Assembly (NCBI GenBank): GCA_022844135.1
Contig: JALHMG010000006.1
Coordinates: 1 to 64,000, forward strand
Reading direction: 5' to 3'
Source of the DNA: Lysobacterales bacterium
GTDB taxonomy: Bacteria; Pseudomonadota; Gammaproteobacteria; Xanthomonadales; SZUA-5
DNA length: 64,000 bases
Under the pieces are notes generated by a model, which worked only from the letters and a program-made list of their open reading frames with translations, searched no databases and was not told the origin of the DNA. A program made the translations under genes and the position numbers. The number at the start of each line of letters is the position of its first letter. Position 1 is the first letter of the stretch. Below, in pieces: positions 17,965 through 25,981 of this stretch.

Positions 17965-18639
17965 ATGCTGCCAGATGCGCTGAAAGATGGTTGGCTGCTT
18001 GCCACGTTTGCGTACATCCTAGCGATCTGCGCGAGCTTCCTTCCAGTTATGCGCGCAATTCGGATGAAGGTCGAACTCGCACCACCAGGCGATGGATTCG
18101 AACAATGCGCATTCTCGGCCGAAGGGCGGGCGCGTTTGGCTCAACACTACAGTCGGATCCGGGGCACACTCGGGTATTGGAAAAACAAGGCGGCAATGTA
18201 CAAGGCGCTCCATTACTACATGCTTATTTGGACCATTCCATCGTCAGTACTGATTCCAACCCTTCTACCGTTCACCACTGACGGCATGAGCAAAGTCTTG
18301 GTGACCGTTATCTCAGCGACTACGGCCGTATTGCTGTCTTTTCATAGGGGCTTGAAGATTGAAGACAACCTCAAGGCATTTCGGCATGGCGAATCTGAGT
18401 TCTACGATTGTATGCGACGAATTCTTGACAGTCCCGAGACTTTTGGGCCAGACGAAGCCACAAGAATTCAAGCGTACTTCGTTGAGGTTGAGCGGATTCG
18501 GCGGTTCGTGCGGAACGCGGAAACCGATAACTTGGCGACACCCGATGAGGCACAGAAGCAGCTGAGCGCGATGCGCGATAGGCTCGCGCACCCCATGGAA
18601 CCTCAGGTTCCAGGGGTTACTGATCGATCGAGCGGCTAA
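17965..18639 (+). CDS. SLATT-like membrane effector protein
   Basis: 224 aa. An N-terminal hydrophobic helix (WLLATFAYILAICASFLPVM), then GYWKNKAAMYKALHYYMLIWT leading into two membrane helices (about 85-105 and 112-128), then the amphipathic stretch LSFHRGLKIEDNLKAFRHGE and a helical C-terminus. This layout (two close membrane helices, then a helical region with the W/F-H-R pattern) fits SLATT-domain proteins, predicted pore-forming effectors of nucleotide- or protease-activated conflict systems. It converges on the CHAT gene with only 7 bases between stop codons, which supports membership of one cassette, although it has its own promoter. Assignment rests on pattern, not a search. Confidence 0.6.
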   Translation: MLPDALKDGWLLATFAYILAICASFLPVMRAIRMKVELAPPGDGFEQCAFSAEGRARLAQHYSRIRGTLGYWKNKAAMYKALHYYMLIWTIPSSVLIPTLLPFTTDGMSKVLVTVISATTAVLLSFHRGLKIEDNLKAFRHGESEFYDCMRRILDSPETFGPDEATRIQAYFVEVERIRRFVRNAETDNLATPDEAQKQLSAMRDRLAHPMEPQVPGVTDRSSG

Positions 18640-18646
18640 TGCTGCA

Positions 18647-20764
18647 TCAGGTTGGTGCCTTTCGCGACCGACCAGGTGGCTTCTTCGCCATCGCCTTGAA
18701 TTCGGCATCCGGCACATCGTTGGTCCCGGGTCTGGCGAACGCGTCTGTGCGTGGCGACAGCATGGCCTCGAGCTCATCCAGGATCGCGCCGTCGACCACT
18801 GCGGCGAAGGGCTTTTGGCGATAGCGCTTGAGCTGCTGCAACAATGTACGTCTTGCGCTGTCGGCGCCTTGAAAATGCGCCAGCTCCCGGCCCATGCGTA
18901 GGACGCTCTGCCGTTGCGCACGCTGCCCCGCTGCAACGGCGAGCAAGTCGACTTCGATTGCATCGACAAGCATCCAGGCGCGATCGTCGGTCCGCGTTTT
19001 CAACTGGAATCGAGCAGTGTGATGCAGGAGCCACCAAGTGTCGGCGGCCGGCAACGGCAGGCCCTCGGCGAATGTGTCGTGCGCATCGAGCGGGCTCGAC
19101 GCGGCAACGGGCGCCCGCGTTGTCAGCGTCGCTGCTTTCTCGGCTTGCTTTGCGCCGACCAGCCCGGCGAGCGTCTGATCGGTGGCCGACGGCCAGACGT
19201 CCCGGTCGGGCGCATTGCGACCCGTCGCCAACACCAGGGAGAGGCGCAGCGCCTCCGTCAGTGTCCAGAAGCGCTGGGGTCGCTGTCGATACACGTTCAA
19301 GTACAGTGCCTTCGCCTTGTCGAACTGCAGATCGCTCTCTTGGCTTTTTCCCAATCGCGCAAGCCACAAACCATAACGACGATGCACGCCGGCGCGCATC
19401 AGTTCGTGATCGCTGTTGTCGTCGGCCGAGAGCGGCGTCGCAGGAGCGTAGCTTTCGATGCGCTGCAAGGCATCTCGGTATCGGTCCTCGATCGATGAGT
19501 CGAATTGCGACTCCGCGTCCTTGCCATCGAGATCGCCGCGGATGACGGCGTGGCTCAAGCGCTTGAGTTCGGCTGCTGGATTGCGCGCATCGAATTCTGG
19601 ATGCAGCGAGAGGTAACACACGAGGCTCGCCCAATCCTGACTCCACGGCAAGCGGCGAACGAGTTCGTGGCGCACATCGATCATTGCCACGCGCGGGTCG
19701 CGGGCGTACAGCAAGTGCTCATAAAGGCGTCCCGCCATCACCACGGAACCCTCATAGGTGAGTGGGAACTGCGACGCCACCACCAGCGGCACACCAGCCG
19801 CGTGCAGCGCATGCGCCAAGCTGTCGCCACCGGAATCGAGCGGGACGCCCTGCGGTCGGCCGCTGTCGCACGTGGCCAACGTCACCACCAGCGGCTGGTT
19901 CAAATCCTCCTGGCCTTTCATCGGCGACAGCGCACGCGCAAGATTGCGGCCGGTCACGCGCTCGAAGGGCTCATCGCCGCTGTCGCTGCGTAGCGCGATC
20001 ACGTTCAACGATTGCACTGTATCGCTGTCCTGCGGCGCGCCATGCGCGAGCAGGTGCACATGCGTGTAGCGGTGCTCGCGGCATTGCTGAGTCAGTTCGC
20101 GCAATGAGGCATTGCGCAGCACGTGCAAATGCTCGTGGATCGACGCGCCCGCGCGCAGCCACGGATCGAAAGCCGCGCGTAAGGCCAGCGCGTGAGCGCG
20201 CGACGGCACCGGCGCGCCGGGCAAGTCGCAATACGCGAACAGCACTTTCGGCGTCAGCGGCGACAGGTAATGCCGCCGCGCCGACCGGCGCGATTCGCGG
20301 GTGATCGAGAACGGCATGCTGAGCTGCAACAACAGATGTTCGGACGTTCCCGGAAATCCGGCGCCCGAAATCGTCGTCTCGAACGGTAGCAACGCCAACT
20401 CCTTGGCCGACAGCACCAGCCGCAGATTCAAAAACGGGCGCCGATAGTTCTCCGCGTTATCGCCATCGCCATCCTGGCGCGCCACACCGAGCGCACTCGT
20501 CAGCCCCGGAATATCGCTCAGCATGCGCCCGAGCGCGCGGCCGATATCTTGAAGCTGAAAACTGCGCTGAGCCTCGACGTACTTCTTGTTGCCCTCCGGA
20601 TACGACAGGCTCGACAAGCGCACCAGCAGTTCGCGATGTTCGAAGGGCTGCTGGATGGTTGTGACCGGCGCGTTCTCGCACACCGCCAGATACGGCAGCG
20701 ACGGCGACAGCAGCTGGTTGTGATCGGTGCCGTGGCGCATCAGTTCCAGCAGGATCGTGCGCAT
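18647..20764 (-). CDS. CHAT-domain caspase-like protease
   Basis: 705 aa. CHAT (caspase HetF associated with TPRs) domain with catalytic His241 in THVHLLAHGAP and Cys299 in VVTLATCDSGRP, followed by GVPLVVASQFPLTYEGSVVM as usual for the family. The N-terminal 160 residues hold the first strands (LRLVLSAKELALLPFET). The part after about 400 is helical and TPR-like (HRRYGLWLARLGKSQESDLQ, YLNVYRQRPQRFWTLTEALR), possibly a sensor or substrate-binding arm. No signal peptide, so cytoplasmic. It starts 3 bases after the phosphoesterase stop, so the two are co-translated. CHAT proteases act in bacterial immunity by cleaving partner or effector proteins; the target here is unknown. Confidence 0.85.
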   Translation of the reverse strand: MRTILLELMRHGTDHNQLLSPSLPYLAVCENAPVTTIQQPFEHRELLVRLSSLSYPEGNKKYVEAQRSFQLQDIGRALGRMLSDIPGLTSALGVARQDGDGDNAENYRRPFLNLRLVLSAKELALLPFETTISGAGFPGTSEHLLLQLSMPFSITRESRRSARRHYLSPLTPKVLFAYCDLPGAPVPSRAHALALRAAFDPWLRAGASIHEHLHVLRNASLRELTQQCREHRYTHVHLLAHGAPQDSDTVQSLNVIALRSDSGDEPFERVTGRNLARALSPMKGQEDLNQPLVVTLATCDSGRPQGVPLDSGGDSLAHALHAAGVPLVVASQFPLTYEGSVVMAGRLYEHLLYARDPRVAMIDVRHELVRRLPWSQDWASLVCYLSLHPEFDARNPAAELKRLSHAVIRGDLDGKDAESQFDSSIEDRYRDALQRIESYAPATPLSADDNSDHELMRAGVHRRYGLWLARLGKSQESDLQFDKAKALYLNVYRQRPQRFWTLTEALRLSLVLATGRNAPDRDVWPSATDQTLAGLVGAKQAEKAATLTTRAPVAASSPLDAHDTFAEGLPLPAADTWWLLHHTARFQLKTRTDDRAWMLVDAIEVDLLAVAAGQRAQRQSVLRMGRELAHFQGADSARRTLLQQLKRYRQKPFAAVVDGAILDELEAMLSPRTDAFARPGTNDVPDAEFKAMAKKPPGRSRKAPT

Positions 20765-20767
20765 GGC

Positions 20768-22192
20768 TCAGGCTCCTCGCAGCACAACGTCAGTGCCCGG
20801 AATCGTGTCGAAGCTGTAGGTGTTGTTCTCGATCTTCACCCGCCGCAACTGTCCGCGCGTTTGCTGGGCATCGATCTTCTCGATATCGATCACCGTCAGC
20901 TCTTTCTTGAGGTATCCCAGCGTCTCAAGCTCTGCGAGCAATGGCTTGCTGCGCAGCGCCGCAACCAGCGCATCGAACTTGGCCGGATCGAGCCGGATGT
21001 CGTCGCCGATTTGCATCAGATACGCCCAGGTGCCCGAGTTGTAGTGGTGCGCGTTTGGTCCGCGCCGCAATGAACGCGCGAAGTGGGTATGGCCGCTGCA
21101 TAAAAACGCGATGCCGATATCGACCTCGCCGATCAAATCCTCGTTGAGTTTCTCGGCGGTGAATACATCGAAGCTGCGATCCTTCGACAAACCTTCAAGC
21201 GCCAGGCGCAGCGACTCGGTGCCGTCCTTGCCGCGCCATTTGTCCCAGACGAAGCGCACATCATCCGTCCACTTGAGCTGATCGCGATCCAGCGACTCGC
21301 TGTCTGCACGCATGCCGCGCTTGAAGTCGGCATCGATTTCGCTGAGCCAATCTTTGGCGTCGCCATACTGCGGAATCACGCCGCCCACCTCATCAGATTC
21401 ACTCAGCAATCCGAAATGGCGCTTCATCTGATCGATCGTGCGCCGGCCGAGCATCGCGTTCAACGCCGGTTTGACGAGCTGAGTTGCGCCTTCGAAATCG
21501 AGCGCCAGCAGCACCCGCACCGCCGCCTGATCTTCAGGTTTCAGCACATCGATAAACGCGTGATCGCGCTTGATCGCGTTCATCGCATCGATCACCAGCT
21601 GCGTGCCCGCATTCGGAATCCACTTGGGGTTGATCCGCTCCTTCGGTTTGCCAGTCTTGTGCGCCCGCTTGATATCGCGCAACACATCGAAATCGACCAC
21701 GTTGTTGATGTCGACCTCATTGCCGTGCAGACACAGCACCTCGCACGCCCCCACCCGCAAACTCACGCCGCTGCCATCGCTGACCCAGAGCACATTGTTC
21801 GACCCAATCAGCTCACAAAACGCCGCCTGCACCTCCGGCAAACACAACTCCAGATCGTGATTGCCAAGATTGATCGCCAACACACAATCCGGCGTATTCG
21901 CAAACTCGCCCATGGCTGCGAAGCTCTCGGCAAACGACGCGTCCCCCGCCACCCGCTGCAGCTTTCTCACCGCCCCCAACGCATCGAAGTAGGTAGCCGG
22001 CGCCTCCGCCAAAAAGTCGATGAAGTCGCCGTTGATTACGAAGGCCGTGCTGCCGGCTTGCGCGCTCGCCTTCGCGGCGTCACGAAGCAGCGCCGGTAGC
22101 TCAATAGCCCCCGCAAAAATCTGCCGATCACTGCCGCCGAAATGCAGGTCGGAGACGATCAAGACGCGGCTGGCGATGACAAGTTCGCTCAT
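20768..22192 (-). CDS. Calcineurin-like metallophosphoesterase
   Basis: 474 aa from ATG 22192, which overlaps the stop of the upstream TIR-like gene (ATGA); a longer upstream frame would only overlap that gene more. All metal-ligand motifs are present: D15-L-H17, G55-D56, GNHD at 110-113, H156 in CLHGNE, and SGHTHFA near residue 380. Long inserts separate the last two, making it larger than the usual 250-300 aa enzymes. It lacks a signal peptide and would hydrolyse a phospho-mono- or diester in the cytoplasm, perhaps a nucleotide signal. Its position between TIR-like and CHAT genes suggests regulation or signal turnover in a conflict system. Confidence 0.85.
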   Translation of the reverse strand: MSELVIASRVLIVSDLHFGGSDRQIFAGAIELPALLRDAAKASAQAGSTAFVINGDFIDFLAEAPATYFDALGAVRKLQRVAGDASFAESFAAMGEFANTPDCVLAINLGNHDLELCLPEVQAAFCELIGSNNVLWVSDGSGVSLRVGACEVLCLHGNEVDINNVVDFDVLRDIKRAHKTGKPKERINPKWIPNAGTQLVIDAMNAIKRDHAFIDVLKPEDQAAVRVLLALDFEGATQLVKPALNAMLGRRTIDQMKRHFGLLSESDEVGGVIPQYGDAKDWLSEIDADFKRGMRADSESLDRDQLKWTDDVRFVWDKWRGKDGTESLRLALEGLSKDRSFDVFTAEKLNEDLIGEVDIGIAFLCSGHTHFARSLRRGPNAHHYNSGTWAYLMQIGDDIRLDPAKFDALVAALRSKPLLAELETLGYLKKELTVIDIEKIDAQQTRGQLRRVKIENNTYSFDTIPGTDVVLRGA

Positions 22193-22482
22193 GGATCGAT
22201 TCCTGGCCATAGGGTCTGATGGTAATCGTCCGACAGGCACCGCACCGCCAAAACGCATCGGTTCCCATACACATCTGGCAGGAAGGACGCCGTGTTTGTG
22301 TCTTGAACGACATTGACGAAGCTCTCATCAAAGAACACTTCGCCCGGCAACAACTCAGCTTCAACCGCCAGAGCGATTTCTCGAACCAGATCGGCTTGTT
22401 TACCCGCAAACGAAAACGCCACGGCATAAACGCCGAAAGTCGGCACATCTGAGTGTGGCTGAAGCTGTCCTCGGCGACTCAC
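22189..22482 (-). CDS. Truncated TIR-domain protein
   Basis: 97 aa from a GTG at 22482, with GGAGGAAA about 11 bases upstream. Residues 15-95 match the N-terminal two thirds of a SFAGE-type TIR domain: YAVAFSFAGKQADLVREIA, GEVFFDES, FLPDVYGNRCVLAV, LSDDYHQTLW. In active NAD-cleaving relatives the next residues are W-C-G-x-E with catalytic Glu; here they read WPGIDP and the frame stops, so Glu is replaced by Asp96 and the last strands are missing. The stop overlaps the phosphoesterase ATG as ATGA, so translation is coupled. Either a decayed NADase or a retained binding or leader module. Confidence 0.65.
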   Translation of the reverse strand: MSRRGQLQPHSDVPTFGVYAVAFSFAGKQADLVREIALAVEAELLPGEVFFDESFVNVVQDTNTASFLPDVYGNRCVLAVRCLSDDYHQTLWPGIDP

Positions 22483-22549
22483 GGTCGAGCTTTCCTCCGC
22501 CTAATTGCGCGGCCCTCAGCAACGATGCCCGTTTTTGTTGATCGTTCCA

Positions 22550-22702
22550 ACTCGCAATGGTGTCCACTGTCGATCTCAACTTGTCGCTTGGCTCAGCGAC
22601 GAGCAGGCTGTTCGGTATGGGAACAGTTCGCTACACGGCCTTGTTGAAAAGTATCAGTCGGGGCTGCAATTTTGGCGCATCGTGAACTACCGCTGCGGTT
22701 GA
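22550..22702 (+). pseudogene. Possible acetyltransferase remnant
   Basis: In the 280-base gap between the TIR-like gene and the third toxin-antitoxin pair, one plus-strand frame reads LVAWLSDEQAVRYGNSSLHG and then QSGLQFWRIV. This resembles the start of GNAT N-acetyltransferases (WLSDxxxVRYSN). It ends after about 150 bases without the acetyl-CoA motif. The match is short and may be chance. Confidence 0.2.
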
Positions 22703-22764
22703 TCCGGGTAGGAGGATGAGCGAGCGGCAGGCGTCGACCGTGCGCTGCGCAGACTGTCTCGGCC

Positions 22765-23154
22765 CTACCAGCAGATCGACATCCCGTACTCTTTGAAGAT
22801 CGGGTCGCAGGTGACGATCTGTGCTTGTTCCAGCTCAGCTTGTGCCATCAGCATCCGATCGAATGGGTCGCGATGCGGGCCGGGCAAGCGCCCTGCAGTC
22901 AACGCGTGTTCGAGTTTCATTGGCAGCGGCTCGAAGCGTTCGGCACGTAACAGGCGAGGCAGTTCGCGGACCAGATACTCGGCGTGGGGCAGTTTTCCGA
23001 GGCGGTGTTTAGTGGCGATCTCCCACGCCGATGCGGCGCTGACGAGGACCCGATGTGTTCCCTCGCCAATTGCCTCGCGCGCCGGCTTGCTGAGTTCGTC
23101 GCTATCGAGCAACCACCAGAGGAGTGCATGCGTGTCGAGGAGCAGCGTTCTCAT
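22765..23154 (-). CDS. PIN-domain toxin (VapC-like)
   Basis: 129 aa. MRTLLLDTHALLWWLLDSDEL carries the first catalytic Asp, VSAASAWEIATKHRLGK the Glu, DPFDRMLMAQA the next Asp, and IVTCDPIFKEYGM the last. This is the common PIN subtype paired with Phd/YefM antitoxins, acting as a ribonuclease. It overlaps the antitoxin stop by 4 bases (ATGA). The pair lies just upstream of the TIR/phosphoesterase/CHAT operon on the same strand, a typical accessory-region position. Confidence 0.9.
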   Translation of the reverse strand: MRTLLLDTHALLWWLLDSDELSKPAREAIGEGTHRVLVSAASAWEIATKHRLGKLPHAEYLVRELPRLLRAERFEPLPMKLEHALTAGRLPGPHRDPFDRMLMAQAELEQAQIVTCDPIFKEYGMSICW

Positions 23155-23375
23155 TGTCCGAATGCATCCAGCTCCGCATCAGGCAATGGTTCAAAGAATG
23201 CGGGCCCGATTTTCGCCTTGCCTTTCGCTGCGCCCGGCACACGCGCAGGAAGCGCCACCGGCACCAGTCGCACGACGGGCTTTCCGGCTTTGGCAATCAC
23301 AACCTCTTCCCCGAGAAGCGCAGCGTCCAGGAGGCGGGACAGTTGCGCCTTGGCATCTTGAACGTTGACTTGCAT
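23151..23375 (-). CDS. Phd/YefM-type antitoxin
   Basis: 74 aa. MQVNVQDAKAQLSRLLDAAL and GEEVVIAKAGKPVVRLVPV are the classic Phd/YefM N-terminal DNA-binding dimer sequence; the C-terminus (KIGPAFFEPLPDAELDAFGQ) is the disordered toxin-binding tail. It represses its own promoter with the toxin encoded next to it (family knowledge). Translationally coupled to the toxin by a 4-base overlap. Confidence 0.9.
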   Translation of the reverse strand: MQVNVQDAKAQLSRLLDAALLGEEVVIAKAGKPVVRLVPVALPARVPGAAKGKAKIGPAFFEPLPDAELDAFGQ

Positions 23376-23459
23376 CTCACTGGACCGTTCTATTTGGACC
23401 AGACCATTTTAGCAGACCACGCATCGAAGCTCGCATGCCTGGAGCGGATGGGAGATTGG

Positions 23460-23521
23460 AGATGGGAGATGGGAGTGAAGCTGAAGCCGATCCTCTCCTG
23501 CGGGTCTCCCGTCTCCCATCT
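23460..23521. repeat. GGGAGAT short repeats forming an inverted repeat
   Basis: GATGGGAGATTGGAGATGGG type heptamers precede AGATGGGAGATGGGAG (23460-23475), which pairs with CTCCCGTCTCCCATCT (23506-23521) with one mismatch, 30-base loop. It sits in the 254-base gap before the FHA-GGDEF gene. No coding region is seen there. Confidence 0.55.
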
Positions 23522-23629
23522 GCATCGAATCGTGTCCCCTGCCTGAGCCGGATTCCGTTTGCCCAAAAACGGCCTTCGCAATTTCAAGCATGTCAATCGC
23601 TTGCGGTGCGAATCTAGAATCGGACTACA

Positions 23630-24553
23630 ATGCGGGCGGGTGTGATGACGGCCAGAATCATGGCGGAACGCGAATCCGATACGCTGACGACGCAGCGCGG
23701 CAGTCTCGCCAAATTGGCGGAGGCGATCGCGACCAAGCAGTCGGCTTACTTGACCGTCACTCAGGGCGAGTCGCAGGGTCGGCGCTTGAAGCTTGCCGAT
23801 GTGCCTGTGACCCTGGGGCGGTCGGCCGATTGCGATTTCCGGCTGCTGAATCGCGCGATCTCGCGGTTGCACTGCCGCGTTTGGCGCGACAATTCCGGTT
23901 TCTGGGTGCGCGATCTCAACAGCACCAACAAGACTTATTTGAACGACCGGCCGATCGTCGAGGCGCGTCTGAAGGACGGCGACTTCATCACCGTTGGTGG
24001 CACCGTGGTCCAGTTCACGCAAGAAAAGGACGTCGATCACGCCGCTCAGAGCGAGTTCTACGATCTGGTGACCAACGATCCCATGACTGGGTTCATGCAG
24101 CGCCGCGGTTTCGAGCAATCGCTGGAGCAGGAGGTTGCGCGCAGCGGCAAGCGTGGTCGCGAGTTCGTGGTTGCCATTGTCGATATCGACGAACTCAGCC
24201 GCATTAATCGCGAGTGGGGCAAGGCCGCCGGCGATGATGTGATCCGCCAGGTCGCCAAAGCGCTGCGCGCGGGCCTTCGCGATGAAGATGTGATCTGTCG
24301 CTACGGTGGCGCCGAGTTTGCCGCGCTCTTGCCCGAGACCAGTCTGGCCGAAGCCGAAACGATGCTCAACGCGGTTCGCTCCGCGGTGGCCAACGTCGAA
24401 TTTTTCATCGAAGGTCAAAGCCGCAGCGCCAGCGTGAGCATCGGCTTGTTGCGCTGGACCAACGAGCTGAAAACCGCCGCCGCTATCCTCGAACGTACCG
24501 AACTGAAGGTGCGCATCGCCAAGGACAACGGGCGCAATCGGCTGGCGTCCTGA
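23630..24553 (+). CDS. FHA-GGDEF protein with degenerate active site
   Basis: 307 aa from ATG 23630 (in-frame ATGs at 23645 and 23660 are possible). An FHA phosphothreonine-binding domain (about 45-130: VTLGRSADCDFRLL, AISRLHCRVW, DLNSTNKTYLND) is followed by a GGDEF domain (about 150-305). The signature reads RYGGAEF, with Ala where GGD/EEF enzymes need an acidic residue, so diguanylate cyclase activity is doubtful. The inhibitory-site motif RDED stands five residues before it, so c-di-GMP binding may remain. A plausible role is a phospho-signal reader tied to the Ser/Thr kinases in this window. It is cytoplasmic, with no membrane segment. Confidence 0.85.
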   Translation: MRAGVMTARIMAERESDTLTTQRGSLAKLAEAIATKQSAYLTVTQGESQGRRLKLADVPVTLGRSADCDFRLLNRAISRLHCRVWRDNSGFWVRDLNSTNKTYLNDRPIVEARLKDGDFITVGGTVVQFTQEKDVDHAAQSEFYDLVTNDPMTGFMQRRGFEQSLEQEVARSGKRGREFVVAIVDIDELSRINREWGKAAGDDVIRQVAKALRAGLRDEDVICRYGGAEFAALLPETSLAEAETMLNAVRSAVANVEFFIEGQSRSASVSIGLLRWTNELKTAAAILERTELKVRIAKDNGRNRLAS

Positions 24554-24637
24554 GGGTTCTTGGTTGTCGGTTGGCTGGTGGAATCCGGGCGACCGCGCAG
24601 CATCGCGAGTTGATCGTATCAAGCTTGAGAACCCACC

Positions 24638-25312
24638 ATGAGCTATCTGCTACCCACGCCTGCAATCACCGCACTGCCCATCACCGGTCGCGACGAGCGC
24701 TTCCCGGTCCGGCGGATTTACTGCATCGGGCGCAACTACGCCGATCACGCCAAAGAAATGGGCGCGGTGCCGGAAAAAGGCACGCCGATTTTCTTTTTGA
24801 AGCCTGCCGATGCCATCGTCACCGGTAACGTTGTGCGCTACCCGCCGGCGACTTCCAACCTGCACCATGAAGTGGAATTGGTGCTGGCGCTGGGCAGCTC
24901 GGGCGCGGCGGTCTCTGTGGACGAAGCGCCGGGCTTGATCGCCGGATATGCCGTTGGCCTCGACCTGACCCGCCGCGATTTGCAGACCGCCGCCAAAGCC
25001 AAGGGCAACCCATGGGACACCGGCAAGTCCTTCGACGATTGCGCCCCGATCGGCGCGCTGACGCTGGGACGTCCAGCACCCGATGCGCGCCTGGCGCTGA
25101 GCGTGAATGGCGTGGTCAAACAGTCTGAATCGATCGCAGCAATGCTCTGGAGTAGCGCCGAGATCATTTCGCTGCTCTCGGACCTGTACACGCTGATGCC
25201 GGGCGATCTGATTTTCACCGGCACGCCGGCCGGCGTCGGGCCTTTGGCGCGCGGCGATCGGCTGGTCGCAACCGTCGACGGCGCTGCAGAGTATCGGGCG
25301 CAAATCGTCTGA
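24638..25312 (+). CDS. Fumarylacetoacetase-family hydrolase
   Basis: 224 aa. FAH fold: RIYCIGRNYADHAKEMG, metal-binding acidic residues in HHEVELVLALG and GYAVGLDLTRRDLQ, then GKSFDDCAPIG and PGDLIFTGTPAGVGPL. Length and pattern match fumarylpyruvate hydrolases and acylpyruvases rather than the longer (about 420 aa) fumarylacetoacetase of tyrosine catabolism. It cleaves a C-C bond in a 2,4-dioxo acid with Mg. hppD and hmgA lie 19-20 kb away, so a role in homogentisate breakdown is possible but not shown. ATG 24638 follows TTGAGAACCCACC. Confidence 0.85.
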   Translation: MSYLLPTPAITALPITGRDERFPVRRIYCIGRNYADHAKEMGAVPEKGTPIFFLKPADAIVTGNVVRYPPATSNLHHEVELVLALGSSGAAVSVDEAPGLIAGYAVGLDLTRRDLQTAAKAKGNPWDTGKSFDDCAPIGALTLGRPAPDARLALSVNGVVKQSESIAAMLWSSAEIISLLSDLYTLMPGDLIFTGTPAGVGPLARGDRLVATVDGAAEYRAQIV

Positions 25313-25420
25313 GCGCCGGCGCGTCAAACATTGGCGCAAGCCTTCGCTTTTAGCGGCCGCTGCACCGAATCGCAGCGGTCGGCGTTATAAAATCCCCTCA
25401 AGTCCAAACCGGAGTACCAC

Positions 25421-25981
25421 TTGGAACTCACGGATCTGATCCACCTCGCGCGCGGCGGAAGCCGGGACGCGGCGGATAAGCTGTTTGCCGATGTCTACGC
25501 CAATCTGCACCAGATCGCGCTCAAGCAATTGCGCGAGCAGCCGGCGCCCATGGGGGCGACTTCGCTGGTGCATGAGGCGTACTTCCGCCTGTCGCGCCCG
25601 GAGTCTCTGAGTTTGCAGGATCGCCACCACTTCTACGCGGTGGCAGCGCGAGCCATGCGGCAGATCCTGATCGATCGCGCCCGCCAGCGGTTGGCGCAAA
25701 AGCGCGGCGGCGATGCCGACGTCACCGATATCGATGGGCTGCATGATGAGCCGCAGACTGCCGACAATGGCAATCGGCTGTTGGCGCTCGATCAGGCGCT
25801 GACCGAACTGGAAGCCTTGGACGCGCGCCTCGCCAAGCTGGTGGAGCTGCGGTTCTTTGGCGGCCTGACCTTGGACGAGGCGGCGGATGCGGCGGCGGTT
25901 TCGCGCACTACCGTCAAGCGCGATTGGCGCCGCGCGCGCGCCTGGTTGCACGCGGCCTTGGGCGACGCGAGCTGGGCATGA
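25421..25981 (+). CDS. ECF-type sigma factor
   Basis: 186 aa from a TTG start with GGAG seven bases upstream. Region 2: ANLHQIALKQLREQ, SLVHEAYFRLS, HHFYAVAARAMRQILIDRAR (the -10 contact helix). Region 4: LVELRFFGGLTLDEAADAAA and VSRTTVKRDWRRARAWL (helix-turn-helix). This subfamily is typically encoded beside Ser/Thr kinases, and here the stop overlaps the kinase ATG (ATGA), so phosphorylation by the kinase is the likely control instead of an anti-sigma factor. A TATAAAAT stretch 35 bases upstream may be part of its promoter. Confidence 0.9.
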   Translation: MELTDLIHLARGGSRDAADKLFADVYANLHQIALKQLREQPAPMGATSLVHEAYFRLSRPESLSLQDRHHFYAVAARAMRQILIDRARQRLAQKRGGDADVTDIDGLHDEPQTADNGNRLLALDQALTELEALDARLAKLVELRFFGGLTLDEAADAAAVSRTTVKRDWRRARAWLHAALGDASWA

